Of a DNA stretch of 64,000 nucleotides, positions 25,006 through 37,464 are shown one piece after another. The notes under the pieces are model-generated. The model searched no databases, was not told the DNA's origin, and saw only the letters and a list, made by a program, of their open reading frames with translations. Source of the stretch: Rhea pennata. Its lineage: Eukaryota > Chordata > Aves > Rheiformes > Rheidae. The stretch covers positions 6,853,501 through 6,917,500 of the forward strand of contig NC_084674.1 of NCBI RefSeq assembly GCF_028389875.1, given 5' to 3'. The position numbers were made by a program, and so were the translations under genes. Positions within the stretch are counted from its first letter, which is position 1, and every line of letters starts with the position of its first letter.

Positions 25006-28000
25006 AGTAGAAAAGAGATAGCATTTCTTGTTCTACAGTTCAAGTCTTCCTCTCATCCTCCTCTCCGTTTCTGGCTCCCAAAAGGCATGTGATACTTTAT
25101 GTCATCAGCTGGTCCTACAATGTTACCACCAGGGAAAGGACATTAGCACTTTCTTACAGATTTTAAAGGTTAGCATCCTGGAAAATGTGTCTGTTCTTCA
25201 CACTGATTCTAAAGCACAAAACTACCAAACGCACTAGGTCTACCACAACATTCATAGTGCAGACCTGGTCATCAGAGGAGTGACCTAAGTAGGGTCTGCA
25301 TGGCTCTGGAGCTGTAGGATGCTTAGTGTGCTCTGTCTGGTTATTTTGTTAATCAAGAATGGGACATAGCAAATCATTATTGCTTCTCCTTTGACTCTTT
25401 CTACCTCCCCTATTGCCTGAGCATATTCTCCTTCACCCAGACAACACAAATCTAGCTGCAGAAAACTGACAGATGTCAGATCCAAAGCAAGAGGTAACAG
25501 AATTAGTTGCCTGTTTTACAAAGATGAAGATTCCCTCCAGCACAAGGGGTATTCTCCAGGTGTCAGTTTGGCCAGTTAAGTTCACTTTGTACTGACTGAA
25601 CTTAATGGAATGAAAAATCTATATTCAGTACAAGCAATTCTTACTCAAATCTAGAATGTAAAAGGAATTTCTCCCTTTTTGAAGTGAACTCCCATGAGTT
25701 TCCCTGCAAACTGTCCATATCCTTGAATACTTCTTTCCCGGTGTGATGCAACTTTTTATTTCTGCTTGTGAGAATGATATATACAAGATTTGTGGAAAAT
25801 GGTACAAAAAAGTACTACGTATAAACAAAAATATGCCTACTGTCTCTCCAGTAGGGAAAGGGTATTTAGGGACTTTCTACACCTTCCTTCCTGGAGTCCT
25901 GAGTTTGTTCTCTTCTTTCACTTGCCACCCTAGACATTGTTTCTCTACCAGTACTAGCCATCAGAAAAAAGCAGAAAATACCTTGAGTATAGGAAGAAAC
26001 TTCCATGCAAAGAGTGAACTGGTCCAGAAAAGTTCAGTTGCTACAATTCAATACCAACTAGCAGGTATGCTACAGTAAGCATTGCAAAAGTTTGGTGTGG
26101 TGGTGGGGCGAATACAAAGCATCCACAGAGAAACACAAAAGGGCCTCTGCTGTCTTGCTTTCATATAATTGCCACTGATACTTGCCTGACACACTGAAAT
26201 GCCACCTTTAATAAAAGCTAAAGGCAACAATCTGTGTTTTCTTCAGATAATACAAGGCAGAATCTATGAGGGAGTTTGTTTTCAGAATCCCTCCTTACTG
26301 ATTAGTGGCCAGTTTTTCTAAGCGTTGCAAGCACAGCTGCTTTTGACGTTTTGGCTACCCTCTGAAAGTTAAGGTTGCACTCACAATCTTCCCTTGAAGG
26401 TATCCTCACTACTGAGAGTTCTGAGAAAAAGCAGCCTCTCCCTCATCCTGAAGTGTGATTTTTGAATGGAGTGCAGTTAGGTAATTTCAGCTGAATGGAT
26501 GTCTTTTAGAGGTAGATTGTTATATCTTTTACACTGAGTTCTTAATTTCTTTTTGTGATTGCTGTAGCCTAAGTGTATTTATTCAATTACTGTGTGTTTG
26601 AGCCTACAGGGTTTGCATGCTTCTGCCTAGCTAAAAAATCTTGCTCCACTGCTGAAATCTAATTGAAAGAGTTCTGTGCAGCCCCATTATGAATTATTCT
26701 GTGTTATGCTCAGAAAGCTAGAGGTTGTGAAACTAGTTATATCAGCAAAACTGGCATCTCATTTCATTAGCTTATATTGTAATTGCCTTACATATGGGCC
26801 TGATACTACTGCTCCTGCTCAGGGAAAATACCCGCTGTCTTTGTTTCAGAGCTGTCAGCTCCACTTTGGGAGCTTATGGCTCTATGATCCTGCACTTCAC
26901 TTTCCTCGTGAGACAAAGAAGTATCACAACGAGTATCTGTCAGCCAAAAATATCCTGAGCTGTCAGGGTGGGACAAGGAACACGGAGATGCCATATCCAT
27001 GTCTGTTCTCACGGGAAAATGTCTGTTCAGTCTAGTCCATTTTGGACTGCTCTTTATCATTCCAGTACTTTGATTTCTTTAGAAAGGTTTCCATAAAAGG
27101 GAAGCTAGGTATGCCGTGCAGCCTTGGTAAGAATGAGCAGAAGCTATTTTGCCTGAGAGAAACAATGTCATCATAAGACATGTCTACACTGTGCAGCAGT
27201 ACTCCAGGGAAAGCCAGGTTAGTGTGTGCCCACACCACCACATGGTGCCAGGTAACAGTGACAGCTCAGCTCTGAAAGCAGAACACATGAATCAGTGCTG
27301 AAACAACAGCACTGACATCGTGAAAGTGTTTCCAATGCTGGCCTCTTCTAGAAACCTGGATCCATGTGGAGTTTTTTTCCGTAGGATTCAGGAGGTGGTA
27401 AGGCTAGTATTAACGTCTCTTTTCCCCTAGCTTTCTCTGCATATTGGTATCAGTCACTGTAGTACCCAAATAGTTGATCAGAAAGTTTTGTCTCTCCTTT
27501 AGTGAAAAAGCAGAGTGAAAATGGGATCCTCTGTCTCTGCCATTCAGAGGAAGAAAGATGCCATATACAGTTATTATGCGTCACCTAGATTTATGGCATA
27601 TATTTGCCATGCAAAATGAAGACATTATCCACAAAGTTTCTATGATTTATTACTAGAAGAGGTGATGTATCACTGAAGAAAAGGAAACTGTGAAACAGTA
27701 ATACGTGCAAGATATAAACTTAGGCAGTAGGAAGGTGGCCAAGGGTTTGTTGCTTAGGAATTATGCTACAAGAATACAGGAATTATGTTTCCTAATTCAT
27801 GAACCTCTTTCAGCTCAACGAAAGGCAGCAGAATTCACAAGTATTTCTGCAGGCAATCTCAAGTTGCAGCTGGAAGGCACATTCTTCTATTAGTTTCTTA
27901 TCATTGCTCTCCAGTTGTAGTATCTGCAACAGTCTTTTTCCACTTTTATTTCACTGTGCCTCTGCAGCAAATATATTATGAAAAAAACAGATATTCATTA

Positions 28001-30789
28001 TTTCTAGAAAAGCTGTGAACTGGAGTCCTCTATTTTCTTCCACAGTTAAGGAAAGTAGAGCATCCCTCCTTCCGGCACTTTGGAAAACACGCACTTGGGC
28101 TCTTCATGTTTCATTGACTGAGCTGAAGCAGGCTGAGCTCCCAGGGATCTAGACCACCAGACCATAACACCACTAAAATTAAGAATCACAATGAGGATCA
28201 CTGTCAAACACCTCCTAACAAATCAAATCAAACCAAATCAAATCCTCTTAGACTCTTGGGACACAAATAGTGCAGCTGTCTGAAATCACATCACATTCTT
28301 TACAAGCACTCCAGTTCTCCAGTTACTTCTGAGTCTTTGCTTTAAAAGTATACATGAAAGTATAAAATTACTTCCACTGGCTTCTTTATTAGAATGCCAC
28401 TTAGTTTCCTCTGTCTATTATTGAATGCTTATGAATTACTTTGTAGTAAAAATGTAATAAATGTAGTAAAAATACATTTTCAGTAAAAAAAAAATTGTAA
28501 ATCATGAATGTTTTTTAAAGAACAGCTATAAAGTAGTTAGTCACAAACCAGCTACTTCCCTGCACAGCACAAGGTGCCTATGCTATGTACTCTGCAAGAA
28601 GGTTGAATGGCCGAAGCATCAGAATACTTTAAATATTCATACAAACACATTCACTATTGCTTCTGTTGTGGGGGTAAAAGACATCAATATCACTATGGCA
28701 TATTTTACTTGATGCTATGTGCTGGTGGAATACTTCATTTTAAACAAAGTTTCCAGCTATCTCTCAGCTTTTTTACAATGCTTTACTATGTGGTTTTATG
28801 ACAGCAAATTGTTTTGGAACACACAGGATAACTGAGCTGGTCAAGCTGCCATGATTTCCATTTCAACTGCATATAAATCATTGAGTGATCTTGAGGAAGA
28901 AGGTGTAATTACATACAATGCAGTATTTCCAATAAATTCTTAGACCAGGCTTCAGAAAATCAAATTTTTAAGGCATTTGTCCATGAAGTCCAGAATGTGG
29001 AAGTATGAACCTCAAAAAAATCAGGATTGAGCTCAACAGAGAGGGAAAAAAAAAACAGAATTCAAATCTATACAGATTGAAAACCACTAAACAAGTGAGT
29101 GGCTGCATGTGCTCAGGTAAGGTGGAAAACAGCTGAAAATAAAAAGGCTGGGGTGCATCAGAGAAGAACAGCCACCCCACCTCAGTCACAACAGGAAGGT
29201 TTACAGCAGTAAAGACAACGAGATATGGCTTTGATACGGAGGCCCTTGCAAGGAAAATAGATCAGAAACGTGTTCCCCACACTGTGTGGACAAGGGAGTG
29301 AGAAACAACACTGAGCAAAAAATTAAACAGCTCTGTAATGGAGCTGTAATCAGCTGAAAGGAAACTGAAGCAAAGCTGTGACAAACCTAAATAACGCATT
29401 AGTTAGATAAATAGAAGCAAGTGACTATAGACAACAGGCCAGGCTATCTGGGCAAAGACTTTGTAGCACTTTCAGGTGAGACAAAAACCCACTAATATTA
29501 TTTAATGCCTTTTTTCCAGAACTATTGACATGACAGTAGGGAATGACAACAAATAAAACCACTTCTATTGTAAAAAGGTAAGTTGTGCAAAGAGAGTTGC
29601 TATGACTATTCAGTCATTGCTTTAACTATTCTTTCTGAGGCATTTACAATTAACCATTTCTACACTGTTTTGATGTCCAGAATGCATTCTGGGCACAAAT
29701 CTGTGGGAAGCAGATTTTCCAAAGAATATTATCATGAGTGCCAGAAAGACTGTTGGTCTGAAAAAGTTTCATATGACTTTGTTTAACGAGGGACAATAGG
29801 CCAACGTATCTCAGATACACAGTGTTCCTCACAAATTCACTGAATCAAAAATTGTGAAGAGTTAGTTCTTGAATAATAACTATGTGGAAGGAAATGACTG
29901 CAGTTTGCAGACATCTGAGCAGAAAATAGTAATTAAATACTGTGGTAATTTAGTGTTCACTGGAAGTTATTCACTTAGCTCCAGTCAAATCACACATACT
30001 CTATGTATTAATTCTAAGCTACATTTAACTAAAAATGTGGAACAAAGGTGTAAATATTTTCTTCACACTTTTGTGGAATCTATTGCTGTTATCTTATGGC
30101 TATTTACTCTGGCTGGGGTAGATGTAGCCTGTTGCATGTAACATGAAACTCCACTGTTTGTCTTTCCCTCTTAAAATAGAAAAAAATCTCTGTGAAATTA
30201 AACCTTCATCCTAGCTCATAAAACCAGACCTGGTGGGACTAGTATAAGGAATATCCTACCAACTGATGTGAATGGCTGGAAAAGAAGCAGAGCATCCTCT
30301 GAGTAAGGACCACATGCCTGATTCCAGGAAATTTTCTTGCTACACAGCGTGGCATTTATAGAAATACCATTAATACATTAAAAATAGAAACCAGTAGAAT
30401 ATTGACCTGCCAGACAGTTGGCTATTTAAATATCAAACAGTAGTAAACTACAAAATATATCTATTGCTTCTTACTATCCCTTCTTATTGAATTTTCCCAC
30501 ATTACAGAATTTCTTTTACTGAATATACATAGTTTACTGGAGGAGTGATTAAAAGTATTCTAAATACAAACAGTATTAAAAGTATCCTCTGTGTCATTCA
30601 AATAGAATCAGATTTGTTCAAAGAAAGCACACAGTTCCAATCTCCATCCCCACTGTTAACATCCAGGACTTCCTCCCAGGGTTGTTTATTTGATAAAAAG
30701 ACTCTCCATCTGGAGTCTGATATTAATGCTGAAATCCTAGAAACACATCTAGAAAAGTCCCCACTATTCAACTAAAAAGCACTGAACAT
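25005..30789. other. AT-rich non-coding sequence, no recognised gene
   Basis: 5.8 kb without a recognisable gene. Open frames reach 119 codons (26,676-27,035) but start at a non-ATG codon and resemble no family. A short (AAATC)n-like tract lies at 28,219-28,244. An imperfect repetition of GTAGTAAAAAT lies at about 28,442-28,471. Confidence 0.6.
28219..28244. repeat. Short (AAATC)n tract
   Basis: Five imperfect AAATC units, one of them AAACC, lie between 28219 and 28244. Minor simple repeat. Confidence 0.8.
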
Positions 30790-32496
30790 GAAGAGAGCGT
30801 AGGGATACAGAGAAGGCAGAGTTACTGAATGCCTTCTTTGCTTCAGTCTTCACTGCTAAGGGCAGCCCCCAATGAATCCTGTAGCCTGGACGTGAGCGAG
30901 AAAGTCTGGAGAAGGGAAGACTTTCCTTCGGTTGAAGATGATGGGATCTTCTGGGCAGGCTAGACATCCACAAATCTATGGGCCCAGATGTGATGCACCA
31001 ACGGGTACTGAGGGAGCTGTCGGATGTTGTTGCCAGGTTGCTCTCCATCACCTTTGAAAAGTCCTGGAGGACTGGAGAGGTGCCTGAGGACTGGAAGAAA
31101 GCCAATGTCACTCCAGTCTTCAAGAAGGGCAAGAAGCAGGACCCAGGCAACTATAGGCCGGTCAGCCTCACCTCCATTCCTGGAAAGGTGATGGAACAGC
31201 TCATTCTGGATGTCATCTCCAGACACATGGAGGATAAGAAGGTGATCAGGAGTAGCCAGCACGGATTCACCAAGGGGAAATCCTGCTTAACCAATCTGAT
31301 AGCCTTCCACGATGGAATGACTGGCTGGGGAGATGAGGGAAGAGCAGTGGACGTTGTGTACCTGACTTCAGCAAGGCTTTTGACACTGTCTCCCATAATA
31401 TCCTACTAGATAAGCTCAGGAAGCGTAGGTTAGATGAGTGGACAGTGAGGTGGATTGAGAACTGGCTGAAAGGCAGAGCTCAGAGGGTCATCATCAGTGG
31501 TGTGGGGTCTAGTTGGAGGCCCGTGGCTGGTTGCATCCCCCAGGGCTCAGTACTGGGTCCCATCCTGTTCAACTTCTTCATCAATGACCTGGATGAGGGG
31601 ACAGAGTGCCTCCTCAGCAAGTCTGATGATGAGACCAGGCTGGGAGGAGTGGCTGGTACACCTGAGGGCTGTGCTGCCATTCAGAGAAACCTGGACAGGC
31701 TGGAGAGCTGGGTGAAGAGGAACCTCAGGAGGTTCAACAAGGGCAAGTGCAGAGTCCTGCACCTAGGGAAGAATAACTCCATGCACCAGTACAAGGATGG
31801 GGCTGAACTTCTGGAGAGCAGCTCTGCAGAGAAGGACCTGGGAGTGCTGGTGGATGACAAGTTGACCATGAGCCAGCAATGTGCTCTTGTGGCCAAGAAA
31901 GCCAATGGGGTGCATCAGGAAGAGTGTTGCCAGCAGGTCGAGGGAGGTGATCCTGCCCCTCTACTCAGCCCTGGGGAAGCCTCATCTCGAGTACTGCGTC
32001 CAGTTCTGGGCTCCCCAGGACAAGACACACATGGAGCTAATGCAGAGAGTCCAGCGTAGGGCTACGAGGATGATCAGAGGGCTGGAGCACCTGCCCTACG
32101 AGGAACGGCTGCGAGAGCTGGACCTCTTCAGCCTGGGGAAGAGAAGGCTGAGGGGGGATCTGATCAATGTGTACAAGTACCCAAAGGGAGGGTGTCAAGG
32201 GGACAGGGACAAACTCTTTTCACCTGTCCCGTGTGACAGGACAAGAGGCAATGGGCAGAAATTGAAGCACAGGAAGTTCTGCCTGAATGTGGTGGAGAAT
32301 TTCTTCCCTGTGAGAGTGACGGGGCACTGGAACAGGTTGCCCAGAGAAGCTGTGGAGTCTCCTTCTCTGGAGATCTTCAAGGCCTGCCTGGATGCAACCC
32401 TCTCTACCAAGCTCTAGGTGACCCTGCTGAGCGGGGAGGTTGGACTAGACAATCTCCAGAGGTCCCTGCCAACCTTACTGATTCTATGATTCTATG
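30790..32496 (+). mobile_element. CR1 LINE with reverse-transcriptase domain, inactivated
   Basis: This is the 3' 1.7 kb of a CR1 retrotransposon, encoding the ORF2 protein from the linker before the RT domain to the C-terminus. RT landmarks in order are NYRPVSLTS (31149-31175), HGFTKGKSC (31260-31286), DFSKAFD with the first catalytic Asp (31364-31384), GCIPQGSVLGP (31529-31561) and the FADD box position (31622-31633). The thumb motif [12 protein letters not shown] and the C-terminal [11 protein letters not shown] region follow. It ends with two ATTCTATG units (32481-32496). It is broken in several ways: an in-frame TGA at 30873-30875, a one-base loss just before DFSKAFD, a short deletion near 31906-31910 that shifts frame again, and SDDE in place of FADD. 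The reading frame is thus split into pieces at 30978-31409, 31445-32059 and a frame ending at 32417. The 5' half, including ORF1 and the endonuclease, is missing. Confidence 0.97.
30978..32417 (+). pseudogene. CR1 ORF2 reverse-transcriptase pseudogene
   Basis: This is the protein-coding part of the CR1 copy. In the living element ORF2 would be a single polypeptide with an endonuclease followed by a reverse transcriptase that copies its own RNA at nicked target DNA. Here the endonuclease is absent. The RT runs in three frames: about 143 codons, then about 204, then about 178 ending at the TAG at 32415-32417. Motif A is intact in sequence but out of frame with the upstream part. Motif C has Ser-Asp-Asp-Glu where the family has Phe-Ala-Asp-Asp, so one of the two essential aspartates is lost. 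No function is expected. Confidence 0.93.
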
Positions 32497-34515
32497 ATAA
32501 AATCCTTTCAGGATAAAATACATTTTCTATACTTCCTTTGGAAAGAGTGACCACAGACAATAATCTCAGGGGAAACTGTATATTCTCCAAGAAATAAAGA
32601 GAATAGCTGAAAACTTCAAAGACAAATGGTATTTGAATGAAAATGAAAAGGTATTAACAAATCAAATATTTGCAACAATTCTGATGTTTATTTAGGCCTT
32701 AGTATTAAAACTATGTTAGACTCCAGTACAGAGATAAGCAAGAGATGAACTGGAGACCTCTAGACCTAAATATATCAGCTATTTCTGCTTGAGTTTAATG
32801 ACCAACCCTGGAACTAAAAGTGGTAGCAGCATATCATCTGTGGACTGGGACCTGAGAGGATAAGGAAAAGGCACTGACTGTTGGCCAATAAACACTTAAT
32901 CATGTCTATCCATCTCTCTTAGGGTTTTATACTGCTGTCCATCACTGTACTATCTGAGTGCCTTCATGTAAAATCAATAGCAACAGTGAAATCTCTGAAG
33001 GATGTCACAGTAGCTCTGGCACATCTCCTCTTCCTGGGTCAAACTTTGTGTTTGCATAACCATATAGTCATGCTCTTTGATTTTAATGAAGTTATTCCTG
33101 AATAGTATGTCAACGAAGCTTCACATGATACAAAGATTAAACTATTCCTCCAAATATTGTTGCTAACAAGAAGGGCTAGGTCCAGATGCAATGATTTCTT
33201 CTTAAAACTTGCAAAACTAGCTCTAAACATAACCCCGAAACTCATTAAAAATTTTTTTTTCCCTGAGTTTACCACGAAGAATCAATTCTTTTCTCAGGAC
33301 TTTGATTTTAAAACTAGGAAACGAAGCTGAGAAGCAATACAGCACTGATTTGCACAAACTGCTTAGGAATGCTTCTGCAAAATGTCAGTATTTAAAGTAG
33401 TAACACCACACCAATGCAGAAATACATCTTTCAATACAGTCTTTAACTTGATTGAACATTTGATGAACAAAGATTTCCTACTTTATCCATCAGCTGCACC
33501 CTCTTTACCATTTACTGTCAGAAAAGGGAAGACTCAGGTCTAAAAACACTCTCAAGAAGGGCTGCCTCATTTCTTAGAGGAAACAATTTATTCTTTCCTC
33601 TGTTGACACTATTTGCCAGTGATATTCTTATATCAAAGCACCTAAATGATGCTACAATCATCTTTTGGCACATCAATATCTTCACTCATTTTTCAGCCCA
33701 CTCAACCAATCAGATCAGTTAGATATACATACGGACTCAGCTTCATTTACTAACATAAGTAAAACTGAGGCTCAGTTATAGTTAACTCCTAAACAGATTA
33801 CACTTCATCAGTTCTGATTTTATTCACTATACAACACGTAGAGCATTGTATCATTACTCTAATACTCCAAATGTTAATGATTCATTTTTAATGGAACTCC
33901 TTTAATTTTAATGAAATAAGAATTGTTGTGCTCAAAATTGTGCAAAATCTCTCTGGAGATCTCTATTTCACCTGTGCACAGGTTAGTGTCTGTGCATTAA
34001 TAAGCCACATTCACGAAATGGATTAATAAGACCACTGATATATCCAAGAAAACAACCAGCTGCCAGAGCCTATGTGGTCTGTTGGACTGGCACACTGAGA
34101 CAGGCTAGTGTCAATCATAATGATACTCAAAGGAGAACTGTGGTAGCATCAAATGCAGCTGCCTTTGACGCACTCGCCAGTAAAACTAGGTATCGTGTAC
34201 AGGTGGGCTGGGCAATGAATCACCCCAGACCTCAGAAGAACAGTCACAAACCCAACTTTACTCTGAATATCCTTTATACATGCTACCATATGCTGGATAT
34301 TTGCATGGAGGAACAGCAGTTTGAATGATAATGAATAAAAAAAGCTTGAGACAAGAAATGGGCTAGAGTTTAGGGGATCCCAGCTTCTTACCCACTTTCA
34401 GAATATATGCCAGCTGTGCAGGCTGAATATCATTCACTTCTCCAATTCCATCTGATTGTACAATTTAGAATTAAAATAACAGCTGCTTGAGTTCAAAAGT
34501 ATTTTCTTACTATAT

Positions 34516-34520
<5 letters not shown>
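32497..34520. other. AT-rich non-coding sequence
   Basis: Two kilobases between the CR1 end and a poly-T tract. No open frame exceeds about 85 codons, and I recognise no gene, RNA or repeat family in it. Confidence 0.6.

Positions 34521-34547
<27 letters not shown>
34521..34547. repeat. T27 homopolymer
   Basis: Twenty-seven T between ATTCCTC and ACAAAG. No retrocopy signature lies on either side. Confidence 0.95.
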
Positions 34548-34552
<5 letters not shown>

Positions 34553-37425
34553 GAGTATTTGAATGTTGTTTTCCTGCAATTAAATGTTCAGACTAAAAAT
34601 AAACTGCATTTAATTTCCAATTACACCAGAAAGGAAAAAAAAAAAGTAACTGGATATTTATTGCCATGAATCTTTGATTTTCATTAACAATCAACAGAAA
34701 TTGTAATATATATGTCACTAAGGCAGTACAAAGCTCATAGCTGGCAGAACTGGGAGTATATACTGTGTATAGCTACAATTATACATATTACTTAAAGAAC
34801 AATCCAATTAAACCTAAGCTGTTGAATAATATTAGCAGAGTGTACAGAACCTATTTAAAATCGCCATCCGCAAACAAAAATTCCATGTATAGCAAAGGAA
34901 AAATGTTTCTACTTTTAAGGTTTTTTGAGTTACCAGGTCATCACATCCAACCTGCCGCATATCCAAGACCTCCCTCTTTCATAGATGCACTTCAGCTATT
35001 AACAGAGTGAGTCCCTTCCTTATCTTTCTGTCGAAGTCATAGGGTATCGGGCAGAAAAGGAAGGTTTGAGGTCACTCCCATCTCAGCATCTGCAAAGGTT
35101 TACAGACACCCTCCAGAGACAGCATGGATGAAAACTATCATAGCTGAGCATCTGACACTCCTGAGGCTGGTCAGTTAAGTTATTCAGCAGAAATGAACAG
35201 TCCTTCTTGCATTGCTGCACCGAATGAAGGTAGCCTTTTTTTTTAGCATTCATTTCATTCACTACAATAAATCCTACTAGTAAGTTACGAGATGGGAATT
35301 GAATTCTTAAACCACACAGACTTAATTTTACCAGTTTTACAGTATAAAAATTTACTATGGGTATGCCTTCTCTAATAAAATAATTTATAGGTTTGTATTA
35401 CAGATATTTTCTGGATGTTTGCAAGGTAAACTTGGATGTTACATTTTAATTGCCTAGACACTGAGGAATGTTGGATACGGATTGGGAAATCATCATTACC
35501 AGATTTTACTCTTGCTATTGCCACTAACATATAGCAGAGCAGTTACATAAGCAGTATTTCTTCACCCTGCTTTTCCTTCTCTTGCGGGAAAATAGCTCCA
35601 CAGGAGCTCCTCCTCTTATGCAATGATCCCTAACCCTTCTCTCTCCCCCAATTTCACCCTCCAAAAATAGAGCTATGTATGCCCCTCTTTTTTCTGCTAA
35701 CCACCCAACTTCTTCCTAGAAAAATTTTAGTACCTTGTTGTTTACAGAATGTTTCAAAATTGCAGTGGGAGAAATGGTAGAAAATAGCAAAACATTACAG
35801 CATACTCCCTTCACTCTCCCCTGCAGCCCCCAACTCTGTAATTGCAAAGCGATTGTATTGTTTTTGGTTTTCTCAAGCTTTCTAGAAGAGTTTAACTTTC
35901 AGCAGAGAACGTGTCTGGAAATACTTCTATGTTCTAAACACAGAGTTCTAATGAAAGTTAAGTTGCACTCTTACCTACAGCATTCCCTACTGCGAAGGTT
36001 ACTGATTAAAAAAGTCAGTTTATACCGCACCATCTGCTTGGCTTCTTTACACTCATTTTGTTCTTTATTGTGTGCTGTAATTAATGAGGCTTTCTGTATT
36101 ATTACCGTAATAGCTGATGTTTTTCTTATAAATGAGAAGCAATAGCTTCCTGATGATAATTTCAGCTTACTTCAACAACTGAGAAGAATTGTCTTAAGAC
36201 AGGACCTTTCAGTTCAAGTGCCCTTGTGGCATCTGAGCAGCAGTCTTAACAATATGGCAGATCACTTGCCCCGAAACACTGTGAAAATTAAGTTTCAGAG
36301 AAGTTGGATTAAGTTAGCATGGCATCTTGGTCTGCAAAGGAGTTGTCATATGTGACTACTGCACTATTTGGCACCTAACAAAAGAAAGAGATAAAATAAA
36401 GCAACACCAAACCTGTCTGACAGCTTTTGTTTTGTCTTTGTCCAGGGACTTCAAAATATATCACAAAGACAAGGCCATGCTGCTAATGCTTTTTTGACTA
36501 GGATGACAGTTTCCGTATGTTTGTGTCCCCTCCATCTCTTCTTTGAAGTTGCAGACCATCTTATCTTCTTCAGGAAGGACTGAGTACTTCAGGTATACAA
36601 AAATAGTACCTTTATAAGAGCAGAACTGAGTAACAAACAAATTGGTTTGGTTTAACATAGCTGAGGGAACAATAGTGCCACAAAACATGAAACAATCACT
36701 GGCTTTCAGTTCACAGATATGCACGCTGTGCTAAAAGCTTGGACTCTCCTTTTCTTTGACTTCTTCTCTTTTCTTCAGCTTTCTTCTATGATAAATACCT
36801 TTCACTCTGCAAACTACAGCTGTACATATGAGAGTTTTGAACTTGCCATTTAGTCTTAGCTAAGGCCTAAGAGATAATCAATTGAGGCTAAAATGACCTC
36901 TGATAGTTGCCTTTCAAAAACTTAACAGCCTACCTTTAAAAACACATTTCACCATCTGCTCCTCAAGAAGAATGATTTCTGATGGTCTATACTCACTGTT
37001 CATCAAGGGCTGATTTTCTCATTTGGGTGGAGTTTTATGGAGCTGATTCTCTCAGCCCTTTGTGTTATTAAGTATTACTTACTGAGAGATGTGTTCAGAC
37101 TGACAGCGGAGATGTAACAGGGCAGGACTGCACAACATTAACAATTCTATGCAATTTGATCTGTTATCTGCAGATAACCTCTACATGTTTACTAGCAATC
37201 TCTGGAATATATGTGTATTGAAACTTCCTCATAATTTTGAGGGGAATAAGCAGTAAAAAAATGGAAGAATTAGGAAGGAAAATATTGCAGATTTCCTCAT
37301 GTCACAAAATAGTAGAAGAAAAATCTTTTTATCTCATATTTTGGCATACGAATCTTCTGTCAATGAAGCTGTGCATTAGAGATGTACACATACACACACA
37401 CATATATATATAGAAAACCACTCAA

Positions 37426-37464
<39 letters not shown>

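Noticed and set aside
31480..31905. Several - strand open frames across the CR1 element
   Set aside because: They are reverse-strand shadows of the CR1 ORF2 coding sequence.
35735..36145. 136-codon open frame
   Set aside because: Starts at TTG, with AT-rich codons and Leu/Cys/Phe-heavy composition, no family resemblance and no splice support.
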